Below are positions 54,266 through 64,000 of a stretch of 64,000 nucleotides of DNA, piece after piece. A program made the translations under genes and the position numbers. The notes beneath the pieces were generated by a model. It was given only the letters and a program-made list of their open reading frames with translations. It had not been told where the DNA came from and searched no databases. This DNA is from Lithodes maja (lineage: Eukaryota > Arthropoda > Malacostraca > Decapoda > Lithodidae). Numbering within the stretch: position 1 is the stretch's first letter; each line of letters opens with the position of its first letter. The stretch covers positions 1-64,000 of the forward strand of contig JBAKBP010007113.1 in the NCBI GenBank assembly GCA_037953745.1, given 5' to 3'.

Positions 54266-54569
54266 GAGGGTTGAACTTGATCACTCTGTGGACACAGTCG
54301 ATGGTGGCATGAAGGGAAGAGAGCAAGTCAAAGCCGAGGTATCCATCGTATTTCATTTCTTTAGAGGGGAATATCATGAGAGGGTGGTGGTGACCGTGAT
54401 CAGGAAGGTTGGTAGCTACGTAAAGGGGGGCTATTTCTCCACTGTTTGGTATTATGCCATTGTTGGCATCAATTGAGACGATGGTGGAGGGTTGCAAAGG
54501 TTCAAAAGTGGCCTGGTTTTGATGAAAAAATTAAGTGAATAAGCATGAACGGGAAGCTCCCGTATCTAT
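52490..54569 (-). pseudogene. Older Ty3/gypsy relic: protease-RT-RNase H
   Basis: Minus-strand order from the right is IDTGASRSC (protease site, 54569 downwards) and protease body YDGYLGFDLLSS. RT follows with VVLVRKKDGSTRFCIDYRQL (about 53600) and YLDDIIVFG (about 53280). RNase H comes next (FRLYTNVPQFGIGAVLAQ, the catalytic Asp replaced by Asn), ending NADALSRL near 52500. RT before any integrase is the usual gypsy order, unlike copies A-C. There are several stops and frameshifts and a T-run at 54231-54264 inside the protease part. It is split at 54569 by copy C and continues at 63811. Confidence 0.87.
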
Positions 54570-56377
54570 TGTTACGGCTGGATCGGCAATACATATTCGG
54601 GATTCTTGATCGTAGGACAGAAATGGCTTATGTGACAACGACACGCTCGATTCCAGTCCCAAATACTATATGCTCCAGACAACAAAAGCACCAACGCCCT
54701 ACAGAGTTATTGTCTATGGTAACGAGGTACCTTAACTCGGCGAAAGTGTACAACAGGGGTAGGCTATGAGGCTAAACTCCCTCAGACATTTATAGGTTAC
54801 GTTATTACTAAAGAAATGCAATACTCAAGAAACTACGTTAATATTAAGCCTCTAATAATGTAGAATAGAAGCAGGCTAAAGATATGACAGTGAAATGCTA
54901 AATGACAAATGTACACGCCTACTTGAAAGCGCGTGCACTAGAATAACTGTCCCCTACTAACATGCACTAGCATGTAGCATACAAGATGTTCATGATCCAG
55001 TAGATACCTAATAATACACATGGAAGGAACATAAATAGTAGTCACTTATTGTAATAATGAATCTATACTTGGAATAACTAAAAGGTTGCAGGCAACAGTA
55101 CTGCGCCGGTAGCCTACTACCGCATAGGCTACTTCGCTTCTCTCACTCTGTCTCCCCTCTGAGTCTGTATGCGCCCTACGCAACAGAACTCCGGACACAG
55201 CAGCAAAACGACAGTGCAGTTAATTGATACATGAAAGTATTAATAGTGTTGTCTTGTGTGTGAGTAATGTGTACTGTAAAGTGTTACATACATAAACTTA
55301 AAGAGAGCTGCAATGCATAGTAAAATAAAGATATAACCCACTCATCATCCCCATGTGTTCTAGCTAGCAGGCCAAGTCACAGGAACAACGAGTCCCAGTA
55401 CCGAAAGCGAGAACCCAGGAAAAGACTGTAGAGAACACAAGGACAGATAAATTACGTTACTCTACTATACCGGCACTACGAGCGAGCTGTAGTCTCTGGT
55501 ACTGCACTCGCTCCTGGCTCGGTAGGCAAATCAAGGCTAAGTCCTCACCCCTCTACAGACAACTCCTGGGCATGGTCGGGCTCTTACACATGGCACTAGT
55601 CTAGTCACAAATTGGATGATGAGCTGGGCATATAACTCGTGAACATGTAGAACGTTCACCAACTATCCTCATCAAGAAGATCGCTGTTCACATTAACCCC
55701 TTAAATCTAATACATGTAAATATATGCTTGTCCTAAGAGTAATACGAGAGGTGAGTGCTGAAACTCCTTTAGGACCTCAAGGGAAGGGTATGCATTTAAA
55801 TAGAGAGAAGAATGAAATGAGAGTAATGTCGTCAGAGAGAAAGAGTGCAACCGTGAGAAATTGGGAGAGAGGGCAAGGGATGTTAGAATCTCAAAGGTTC
55901 TAGGCAACCTGGTCATAGAGCACACAGCGAGCCTCCAGGCAATGTGCTGTACGACAACATGGGCAGCCCAGACAGCATAGGCAGGCGGCAATGTACTACC
56001 AACCCTGTCGCATCTAGCTATAAGCGCAGGGCTGCCAACCGGTCCATACGTCTGGCAACCACCCCCCCGGCAGCGTGGCGCACCGCTACCCTCTCGCTCT
56101 GAAGTCTAACTCACTCTCTCTCTCTGAATTCCTATCATCTCATCTATCAACTTCTCTATTGATACTACATATTAAATGGAAGGTCTCGACATGGCTTAAA
56201 ACAAAACCCACCACTGGTTAGCAAATGACGAGACCTTTGCAGAGATACAAAGAACATAGTTATACGTTGTCACACTCAATATAAGCAGCCAGCATGGTAC
56301 AACGTGGTACCGTGGTGGTACAGTGGAGTACCAAGGAGTACAATCAGGTTACGTTGCCACGCACTGGGTGCGTCACA
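54570..56377 (-). repeat. 3' LTR of copy C (1808 bp)
   Basis: On the minus strand it starts TGTGACGC at 56377 and ends GTAACA at 54570. It is the same length as 62003-63810 and nearly identical. Confidence 0.95.
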
Positions 56378-56388
56378 GCCCCCCCAAG
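56378..56388 (-). other. Polypurine tract, copy C
   Basis: A G-run preceded by TCTT on the minus strand, directly before the 3' LTR, equivalent to 12545-12554 in copy B. Confidence 0.6.
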
Positions 56389-56659
56389 ACTTTAGATAAT
56401 CGACCTTAGAAGCATTATCAAAATCTGACAGGCAACCAACCGACCTGCTACCCTTAGCTGCCACTAATTGCAAAAGGTGCACAACAACTGAAGTGTGAAT
56501 TATACATAAAACACAATATCGCATGCATCATGCTACAACAATAAAGACTTACAAAACCAAAAAAAAAATTTCTCGTTTATTTTATTGTTTTTATAATCTT
56601 TTTGGACGGCGTTATGATAGCCTAATTTTACTCCTGCTCAACCCACACACCGTGCACGA

Positions 56660-59600
56660 CTATCCTGGATCATCAACCCTTGATAGACAATCTGCTATCA
56701 CGTTCTCACTCCCGGCAATATGCTGAATGTTGAGATTATACTCTTGGAGCATTAGGGACCACCTGGTCAACCGCATATTCCGATTGTGAAACTGATTTAG
56801 GAATTTCAAGGGATGATGGTCCGTATAAATCGTCACTACCGGGCCGTAGGCTGGAACATAAACTTCGAAATGTTTGAGCGACAAAACGATAGCAAGAAGC
56901 TCCTTCTCTATAGTCGAGTAATTCCTTTGTGCCGAATTAAACTTGCGAGAAAAGAAGCTCACTGGGTGTTCCAAGCCCTCGGAATCAGTCTGCAGTAACA
57001 CTGCCCCGGCACCCACACCGCTGGCATCAGTCGCCAGCTGAAAACTCCTGGAGAAGTCTGGGGCTCTCAAAATCGGATGTGTACACAGCAGGTGCTTGAC
57101 TAGGTCGAAAGCCCTCTGACACTCCGCAGCCCAACAGAACTTCACTGACTTCGACAGTAGATCAGTTAACGGTGCTAAGACAGTAGAGTATCCCCGGATG
57201 AAGCGCCTATAATAGCCTATCATACCTAGGAACCGCATGACCTGGCGCTTAGTGGTGGGCCTGGGAAACATATTGATAGCCTGTATCTTGCTCAGGGGGG
57301 GGCACACCCGGCCTAACCCGACCACGAAGCCAAGATACTGCACAGTAGCCTTTACAAACTCGCACTTCCTCAGGTTCACCACCAGCCCAGCATCGTGCAA
57401 CTTCCCAAACAGGGTCTCTAAGTGCCTTAGGTGATTTTCAAAATTGTCATCATACACTATCACGTCATCAAGGTAGACCGTGCAGTTAGGGATTTCGTCA
57501 CAAATATCGTTCATCAGGTTCTGAAACGTGGCAGGTGCGTTCTTAAGCCCATAAGGCATTACGTTACATTGGTAGGTCTTGCCATCTACCACAAAACCAC
57601 AAACTTGCTTAGCTCGGTCCGACAGGGGTACTTGCCAGTAGCCTTTTACAAGATCAATTTTAGTAAGGTACTTTGCATTCCCTATCTTGTCCACGCTGTC
57701 GTCAACTCGAGGCAAAGGGTAAGGGTTGGTAGTGGTCAAGCCATTTAGCCTACGAAAATCTATGCAGAACCGCACCTTGCCGTCAGGTTTTGGCTGCAAC
57801 GTGACGGGTGATGTCCACTTCACATAACCTTCAGTGATCATCCCTCTCTCAACCATGTACTTTAACTCCTCCCGTAAAGCTGGCAACTTTACCGGGGGCA
57901 CACGGTAGGGCACTGACTTGAAGGGCACATTATCACCGACGTCCACGTCGTGCGTTACCTGAGTAGTGAGACCTGGGTGTTCGGCGAAAACAGAGGGGTA
58001 TGACCTGAACAGGCCTAGGACAGCAGCACCCTGGTGCTCAGGCAGGTGACTTACAGCTTGCCTAGCCTCTTGTTCAGTATTCCCCGCCCACTGTTCCGCG
58101 GAAATGACACAGTCCCAGCTATCCTCCTCAGCAGCATGACTGTCCCCACCTCCTTCTCCACCCTGGCCGCTGCAGGCCAGCACAGGGACAGTGAGAGGCT
58201 CTGAGGGGCGTCTCACATACTCTTTCATGAGGTTAACATGACATAACTGATGTTTTTTTCTACGGTCAGGTGTTGCAACGAGATAATCAAGGTCGGACAG
58301 TTTCTTAGCCACCACATACGGCCCAATAAACTTGGCAGAAAGGGGGTGTCCAGGCAAAGGTAAAAGCAACATTACCTCCTGACCCACCGAAAACTCCCGA
58401 AGCTTCACCTTGGCGTCATACTGGTGCTTCATGACCGCCTGTGCATTAACCAAGTTATTACCTGCCGCTGCCATGCAACCTATAAGTCTCTCCCGGCTCT
58501 CAAGGATATATTTAAGTACAGACCCCGGCTTCTCTTCGCCCTCCCAGATCTCTTTCACCATACTTAAAGGTCCTCTCACATTATGGCCAAAGACTAGTTG
58601 ATTTGGACTGAACCCCAGGCTCTCTCCTGGGACTTCACGTGCAGCGAACAGAACATACGGCAGACCCAAATCCCAATCAGTGTCATGTTCTGCACAGTAA
58701 CAGCGTAGCATACTCTTCAGGGTCGAGTGCCACCGCTCCAAGACTCCCTGACTCTCGGGATGGTAGGCTGACGACACTACAGAACATATACCGTGCAACT
58801 GAAGGGTTTGCTTGAACAATTTGGATGTAAAATTGCTCCCCTGGTCTGACTGCACCTCACGTGGAAATCCATAACGGGAACAGAACAATAATAAGTTTTT
58901 AACAACTGCCTTTGCCGAGCCGTTTCTCATGGGGTATGCGTCCGGGTATCTCGTAGCCACATCCATGATTGTCAACAGGAATTTATTGCCACTACTAGTA
59001 GGCGGGAAAGGGCCAACCAAATCTACTACAACTTTGCTGAACGGAGGCCCGGTGACAGGTATGGGAAACAAAGGTGCCTTCGGGATTGTCTGGTTAGGCT
59101 TCCCCGTTGTCTGGCAGGTCGCACACCCAGCCACCCATGCACAGACATCAGCCTTGACCCCAGGCCACCAGAAAAACCTGCCCAATGCCGCCAATGTTTT
59201 TGTTACCCCCAAATGACCCGCCACCGGCACATCATGCGCCAGACACAATAAGGACTCTCTATACTTATTTGGAACAACCACCTGGTCTACTACCCTCGCA
59301 CCGCCCTCCCACTTCGATTTGGGGTCTAGAAATCTGCGGTACAATATCCTGTTGAGCCTAAAGAAATCTCCCGGCTTCGCATCCCCATCTTCCTCCAACT
59401 CTATGGCACCATTGCTATAACGAGCTAGGCTAGCGTCTTGCAGCTGCTGCTCACTAATGTCCCTGGGCGTCAATGCATCAAGATGGTTTTGTAATAAGAC
59501 ATTACCCCGGCTAGTAGGCTCTACTGCCTTAGTGGCTCTCGCTACAGCTCTTGCCTCACGCGAAGTCTTACCCAACTCTGCCTTGTTACACACCATATCT

Positions 59601-61759
59601 GGGCCAGAGTCAACTCCCGTGTTTATTATAGGTCCAAGTACCGAATCACCGAGAAGTGCAGCAGAATCAATGTCCCTTTTCCTGCCCTTAGCAACCTTCT
59701 CCTGATCCTTCCTCCACTGTCCCCGAGGTTGAGTGCTAGGCTGTGCAGGAGCCGCAGAGCGAGATCGGGTTACCACACAGGCCATCTCATCCTGTTGGCA
59801 CCTCCCAACCCATTCCCGATTCTCACCATCCACGTCGGCCGCCCTCTCGGCAACGACTAAGGGTGGAGTCCCGGAAGTGGGCACCGCAAAGTCGTTGCCG
59901 AGAAGAAGGTCGACGCCCTCAACTGGCAAACACTCAACGATCCCTACATCCAGCTCCCTGCACACCTCTCCCACTCTCAACTCCAACCTCACAAGTGGGT
60001 ATGACCTCGTAGCATTTATACCCTGCACCACAACAACTCTGGCCGCATTTATCGGTTTCCCTGTGAAGTTCCTCAACAAAGTTTGCGAAGCCCCCGTATC
60101 CCTCAGCAAGTCAACCCTCCGTAGTTCACTCCCCCAGCTCACAAACCCGTGCCCCCGATGGCTACAGAAAGTGTCCCGGACAGGTGTCGAGCCTTCCGTA
60201 CGCTTCTTTACCGCGTGTGCCTCAGCTGCTGACAACCTACCCCGGGCAGTTGCTGCAGCCTTCAGAGACACACCGATACTGTGAACCAATGACACCGGCT
60301 TAGCGGGAGTGTTACTAGGGCACTCACGTGAATAATGGCCTAGCTTCTGACATTTGTAACATTTCACATCCCCAATGGGCTTCTTCCCTTGTGCGGGCGA
60401 AGAAGGGGCCTGACCTTTAGTAAACGGGAGAGGCTTGTGTTTGTAGGTGTTATTAGGTGCAATGCATTTAGTGTGGTTATGTGTGTCATAGGATTTGTTA
60501 TTATCGAAAACTCTGGTGGGTGGGGTATAGCGCCCCTTCTGCCCTGACTCAGCCCTCTGAGCGGCACCGCAACCACGAATCAATGATAATCTGAGGTCTG
60601 CCATCTTGGCAGCCTCCTCTACTGTCTTGGGACATTTTTCCTTAATGTTCAGCGTTAGATCGGTTCCAGTGCATTTGTAAAACTGTTCCAGATAGAAAAG
60701 TTGCTTAATTTCCTCAGCCGACTCTGCGTGCTCGGACCGAAACCAGTTATTACCTGCATCTGTTAAGTCCCGTGCGTGCTCCATAAAACTGACGTCGCTC
60801 TTCTTATTCACGCCACGGAACTTCAATCTATAAGTTTCGGGTTGCAGTTCGTAGGCCCGGAGCACAGCCTCCTTCACCAGTCCATACACTACACTCTCGT
60901 CCAGTGACAGTGCATCGTAGGCTTTCAACCCCTTACCCACTAGACGTGATGAAACTAATGCTGCCCATTTAACCTCCGGCCAGTCATACTCACGACACTT
61001 CTTTTCGAAACGAGCAAAAAACTCAGTCACTGCTGTCTCATCAAATGCGGGTACTAACTTAATTAAATGCGAAAGTGAGTCTGTAACCCAGTGCCCACCA
61101 CCGAGATGACGCCCCGTGGTCTCTACTCTAGACTTCTCGACATCCATTTCAGCCTGGTACCTGGTTGCATCCTGATTGGCTTGGATTCTAGCAACCTCTA
61201 TGCGTTCTATACTAGCCTGTTGTATTTGAGTCTCCTGCAGCTTAAACTTAGCTAGTTCTAGCTGAAATAACATCTCAGGAGACAGGCCTGGGGGGGGAGA
61301 GCACAAAATGGGGGATCCACACCGAGACGTGTTTACGGGTAAGCCAGCTTGCCCTTGAGAACCCTCCTGCTGCATCGTGCTAAGACTCGCTGGCTGAGGG
61401 CCCAGCTCAGGGGTAGAGTGGAATGGAGGCTTGGAGGGAACCCCCCAAGACCCCACTCCACCCACCGCCCCATCGCCATCACCCAACAAACATGCCACCA
61501 AATTCTTCTTGGGCCAACTGTCAGGACAGTCCCGCCCCAAAACCGTGGCTAAACAGCGAAGACCGTAACAATCAATAGCCTGCAGGCGCTGTTCGGTCAA
61601 AGGTGTCTGCAAAAATGCCCGGGCATCCCTCTCTCCACTTATAACACTCCCCTCCCCAAACATCTGTTGTACTTGCTGGTTACTAGGCTGTACCGTGTTA
61701 TCCTCCCCCGTAAATGATGAGTCATTAGACATAGTGCTGGTTATACAATTGCTGTTCAT
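56660..61759 (-). CDS. Gmr1-like Gag-PR-IN-RT-RNaseH polyprotein (1699 aa), intact
   Basis: It is one frame from ATG (61759) to the stop. A Gln-rich coiled stretch lies about residues 165-215. A SCAN-like Gag helix bundle follows (about 230-340; EFFARFEKKCREYDW, AYELQPETYR), then a CCHC knuckle (CYKCQKLGHYSREC, about 466) and protease DTGA (about 553). Integrase follows: HHCC finger about 842-882 and catalytic Asp about 910 (VVDLVG), Asp about 968 (QSDQGSNF) and Glu 36 residues on (VLERWHS), i.e. D,D35E. RT comes after integrase (CIDFRRLNGL; YLDD about 1429), then RNase H (TDASG about 1575, EKELLAIV, TDHHPL). This order is that of Gmr1 elements, whose Gag is held to be the source of the vertebrate SCAN domain. 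There is no envelope frame. Confidence 0.95.
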   Translation of the reverse strand: MNSNCITSTMSNDSSFTGEDNTVQPSNQQVQQMFGEGSVISGERDARAFLQTPLTEQRLQAIDCYGLRCLATVLGRDCPDSWPKKNLVACLLGDGDGAVGGVGSWGVPSKPPFHSTPELGPQPASLSTMQQEGSQGQAGLPVNTSRCGSPILCSPPPGLSPEMLFQLELAKFKLQETQIQQASIERIEVARIQANQDATRYQAEMDVEKSRVETTGRHLGGGHWVTDSLSHLIKLVPAFDETAVTEFFARFEKKCREYDWPEVKWAALVSSRLVGKGLKAYDALSLDESVVYGLVKEAVLRAYELQPETYRLKFRGVNKKSDVSFMEHARDLTDAGNNWFRSEHAESAEEIKQLFYLEQFYKCTGTDLTLNIKEKCPKTVEEAAKMADLRLSLIRGCGAAQRAESGQKGRYTPPTRVFDNNKSYDTHNHTKCIAPNNTYKHKPLPFTKGQAPSSPAQGKKPIGDVKCYKCQKLGHYSRECPSNTPAKPVSLVHSIGVSLKAAATARGRLSAAEAHAVKKRTEGSTPVRDTFCSHRGHGFVSWGSELRRVDLLRDTGASQTLLRNFTGKPINAARVVVVQGINATRSYPLVRLELRVGEVCRELDVGIVECLPVEGVDLLLGNDFAVPTSGTPPLVVAERAADVDGENREWVGRCQQDEMACVVTRSRSAAPAQPSTQPRGQWRKDQEKVAKGRKRDIDSAALLGDSVLGPIINTGVDSGPDMVCNKAELGKTSREARAVARATKAVEPTSRGNVLLQNHLDALTPRDISEQQLQDASLARYSNGAIELEEDGDAKPGDFFRLNRILYRRFLDPKSKWEGGARVVDQVVVPNKYRESLLCLAHDVPVAGHLGVTKTLAALGRFFWWPGVKADVCAWVAGCATCQTTGKPNQTIPKAPLFPIPVTGPPFSKVVVDLVGPFPPTSSGNKFLLTIMDVATRYPDAYPMRNGSAKAVVKNLLLFCSRYGFPREVQSDQGSNFTSKLFKQTLQLHGICSVVSSAYHPESQGVLERWHSTLKSMLRCYCAEHDTDWDLGLPYVLFAAREVPGESLGFSPNQLVFGHNVRGPLSMVKEIWEGEEKPGSVLKYILESRERLIGCMAAAGNNLVNAQAVMKHQYDAKVKLREFSVGQEVMLLLPLPGHPLSAKFIGPYVVAKKLSDLDYLVATPDRRKKHQLCHVNLMKEYVRRPSEPLTVPVLACSGQGGEGGGDSHAAEEDSWDCVISAEQWAGNTEQEARQAVSHLPEHQGAAVLGLFRSYPSVFAEHPGLTTQVTHDVDVGDNVPFKSVPYRVPPVKLPALREELKYMVERGMITEGYVKWTSPVTLQPKPDGKVRFCIDFRRLNGLTTTNPYPLPRVDDSVDKIGNAKYLTKIDLVKGYWQVPLSDRAKQVCGFVVDGKTYQCNVMPYGLKNAPATFQNLMNDICDEIPNCTVYLDDVIVYDDNFENHLRHLETLFGKLHDAGLVVNLRKCEFVKATVQYLGFVVGLGRVCPPLSKIQAINMFPRPTTKRQVMRFLGMIGYYRRFIRGYSTVLAPLTDLLSKSVKFCWAAECQRAFDLVKHLLCTHPILRAPDFSRSFQLATDASGVGAGAVLLQTDSEGLEHPVSFFSRKFNSAQRNYSTIEKELLAIVLSLKHFEVYVPAYGPVVTIYTDHHPLKFLNQFHNRNMRLTRWSLMLQEYNLNIQHIAGSENVIADCLSRVDDPG

Positions 61760-61987
61760 AAAAAAAAAGAAGTGCTTATTACTAATTGCAGTCTCGACTC
61801 ACAAAATGTTAAAGATGCTTGAATGACTCTACTCTAGACACCCCCAACGAAACAATCTGCAAGTCCACCAATACAATAATGACACAATAAAAATTCCTCC
61901 AATATGCAAGAAAATTCTAGCCAGCTCTACTAGGTAGCATAGAATAGTTCTCCAAAAAACATGTGATAGGATACTACTGAATCTTGT

Positions 61988-61999
61988 GCAAGGTCGCCA
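61988..61999 (-). other. Primer binding site, copy C
   Basis: TGGCGACCTTGC on the minus strand, three bases inside the 5' LTR, identical in copies A and B. Confidence 0.65.
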
Positions 62000-62002
62000 T
62001 TT

Positions 62003-63810
62003 TGTTACGGCTGGATCGGCAATACATATTCGGGATTCTTGATCGTAGGACAGAAATGGCTTATGTGACAACGACACGCTCGATTCCAGTCCCAAATACT
62101 ATATGCTCCAGACAACAAAAGCACCAACGCCCTACAGAGTTATTGTCTATGGTAACGAGGTACCTTAACTCGGCGAAAGTGTACAACAGGGGTAGGCTAT
62201 GAGGCTAAACTCCCTCAGACATTTATAGGTTACGTTATTACTAAAGAAATGCAATACTCAAGAAACTACGTTAATATTAAGCCTCTAATAATGTAGAATA
62301 GAAGCAGGCTAAAGATATGACAGTGAAATGCTAAATGACAAATGTACACGCCTACTTGAAAGCGCGTGCACTAGAATAACTGTCCCCTACTAACATGCAC
62401 TAGCATGTAGCATACAAGATGTTCATGATCCAGTAGATACCTAATAATACACATGGAAGGAACATAAATAGTAGTCACTTATTGTAATAATGAATCTATA
62501 CTTGGAATAACTAAAAGGTTGCAGGCAACAGTACTGCGCCGGTAGCCTACTACCGCATAGGCTACTTCGCTTCTCTCACTCTGTCTCCCCTCTGAGTCTG
62601 TATGCGCCCTACGCAACAGAACTCCGGACACAGCAGCAAAACGACAGTGCAGTTAATTGATACATGAAAGTATTAATAGTGTTGTCTTGTGTGTGAGTAA
62701 TGTGTACTGTAAAGTGTTACATACATAAACTTAAAGAGAGCTGCAATGCATAGTAAAATAAAGATATAACCCACTCATCATCCCCATGTGTTCTAGCTAG
62801 CAGGCCAAGTCACAGGAACAACGAGTCCCAGTACCGAAAGCGAGAACCCAGGAAAAGACTGTAGAGAACACAAGGACAGATAAATTACGTTACTCTACTA
62901 TACCGGCACTACGAGCGAGCTGTAGTCTCTGGTACTGCACTCGCTCCTGGCTCGGTAGGCAAATCAAGGCTAAGTCCTCACCCCTCTACAGACAACTCCT
63001 GGGCATGGTCGGGCTCTTACACATGGCACTAGTCTAGTCACAAATTGGATGATGAGCTGGGCATATAACTCGTGAACATGTAGAACGTTCACCAACTATC
63101 CTCATCAAGAAGATCGCTGTTCACATTAACCCCTTAAATCTAATACATGTAAATATATGCTTGTCCTAAGAGTAATACGAGAGGTGAGTGCTGAAACTCC
63201 TTTAGGACCTCAAGGGAAGGGTATGCATTTAAATAGAGAGAAGAATGAAATGAGAGTAATGTCGTCAGAGAGAAAGAGTGCAACCGTGAGAAATTGGGAG
63301 AGAGGGCAAGGGATGTTAGAATCTCAAAGGTTCTAGGCAACCTGGTCATAGAGCACACAGCGAGCCTCCAGGCAATGTGCTGTACGACAACATGGGCAGC
63401 CCAGACAGCATAGGCAGGCGGCAATGTACTACCAACCCTGTCGCACCTAGCTATAAGCGCAGGGCTGCCAACCGGTCCATACGTCTGGCAACCACCCCCC
63501 CGGCAGCGTGGCGCACCGCTACCCTCTCGCTCTGAAGTCTAACTCACTCTCTCTCTCTGAATTCCTATCATCTCATCTATCAACTTCTCTATTGATACTA
63601 CATATTAAATGGAAGGTCTCGACATGGCTTAAAACAAAACCCACCACTGGTTAGCAAATGACGAGACCTTTGCAGAGATACAAAGAACATAGTTATACGT
63701 TGTCACACTCAATATAAGCAGCCAGCATGGTACAACGTGGTACCGTGGTGGTACAGTGGAGTACCAAGGAGTACAATCAGGTTACGTTGCCACGCACTGG
63801 GTGCGTCACA
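62003..63810 (-). repeat. 5' LTR of copy C (1808 bp)
   Basis: It nearly matches 54570-56377. CTAT, the target duplication, follows at 63811-63814. Confidence 0.95.
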
Positions 63811-64000
63811 CTATCAAGAGTTTAGCTTTCACCCCTTGAATGGTGAGGTGATTATATATGGGGGGGTTTGTCTGCGATTGTTCCATCACAAGCCCCCGCC
63901 AGTTTGACGATCTGTGGGCAGGGGCGGATTAAAAATCCAGGTTATCTTGAAGTTCTGAAGCGTCCTCTATTTCCACTGTTTCTTCAGTTATTCCTTCAAC
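63811..64000 (-). pseudogene. Older Ty3/gypsy relic, upstream part of protease
   Basis: On the minus strand the sequence reads LTIQGVKAKLLI up to the insertion. It joins across the CTAT duplication to IDTGASRSC at 54569, recreating a normal protease start. A stop (TAA) lies at about 63922-63932 upstream, so the relic is decayed here as well. It continues beyond the window. Confidence 0.75.

Larger units (their letters stand above)
54570..63810 (-). mobile_element. Gmr1-like Ty3/gypsy LTR retrotransposon, copy C, complete
   Basis: It is 9241 bp with two 1808-bp LTRs that I could tell apart at one site only (offset 1443, T against C), and an intact 1699-codon polyprotein. CTAT at 54566-54569 is repeated at 63811-63814, a 4-bp target duplication. 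It inserted in the protease active-site codons of an older gypsy relic. All parts needed for mobility are visible, so this copy may be active or only recently silenced. Confidence 0.95.

Overview
This is a eukaryotic window, almost entirely built from transposable elements, with one recognisable piece of a host gene. The setting looks arthropod and most likely decapod crustacean. The evidence is short arrays of the arthropod telomere unit TTAGG, many TAGGCCTA/CCTAGG-type runs, long (AT)n and (CT)n tracts, many BEL/Pao and piggyBac-like sequences, and a globin exon with a long intron. The species call is an inference. I see no rRNA, CRISPR or operon structure.

Left part (1-14373). Two copies of one LTR retrotransposon (1.8 kb LTRs) lie head to head, separated only by (AT)6. 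Copy A (1-5054, minus) runs off the left edge. Copy B (5067-14373, plus) is full length but has two 1-base frameshifts. A third copy, C (54570-63810, minus), has an uninterrupted 1699-codon reading frame. In all copies where it can be seen, integrase precedes reverse transcriptase. This is the Gmr1-type order, unusual for Ty3/gypsy elements.

14374-17100 holds AT microsatellite, a small fold-back element with TTAGG in its loop, and a tandem array of a tRNA-derived 315-bp repeat that switches orientation. 17123-17457 (minus) is the first coding exon of a globin-X/neuroglobin-like gene, with a Met-Gly acylation-type start, an acidic linker, helices A and B and a splice donor at the classic B12.2 site.

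18951-36010. Two TTAA-flanked small elements are followed by a piggyBac-type transposon (20936-36010) with 16-bp inverted ends and TTAA on both sides. It has been entered twice. A 3.2-kb transposon with 24-bp inverted ends and TA duplications encodes a 632-aa DUF7869-like, possibly RNase-H-fold protein (21673-24910). A complete BEL/Pao retrotransposon with a 1776-aa polyprotein (26795-34114) has a GACAG target duplication. The piggyBac element itself sits at a TTAA inside the integrase gene of an older minus-strand BEL/Pao relic, whose pieces flank it at about 20830-20935 and 36015-37743. Probable further pieces lie at 49118-52150.

37744-49117 holds a decayed plus-strand LINE split by a TTAA element, a 4.7-kb Harbinger-like element full of palindromic fold-back units, and a minus-strand LINE with a long ORF and poly(A) tail. 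52490-64000 is an older canonical-order Ty3/gypsy relic (protease-RT-RNase H). Gmr1-like copy C split it exactly at its protease active site; the rest of that protease continues to the right edge.

The insertions give a relative chronology: old BEL/Pao and gypsy relics first; then piggyBac and LINEs; then the TA-transposon, TTAA elements and the young BEL/Pao and Gmr1-like copies, whose LTR pairs are almost identical.
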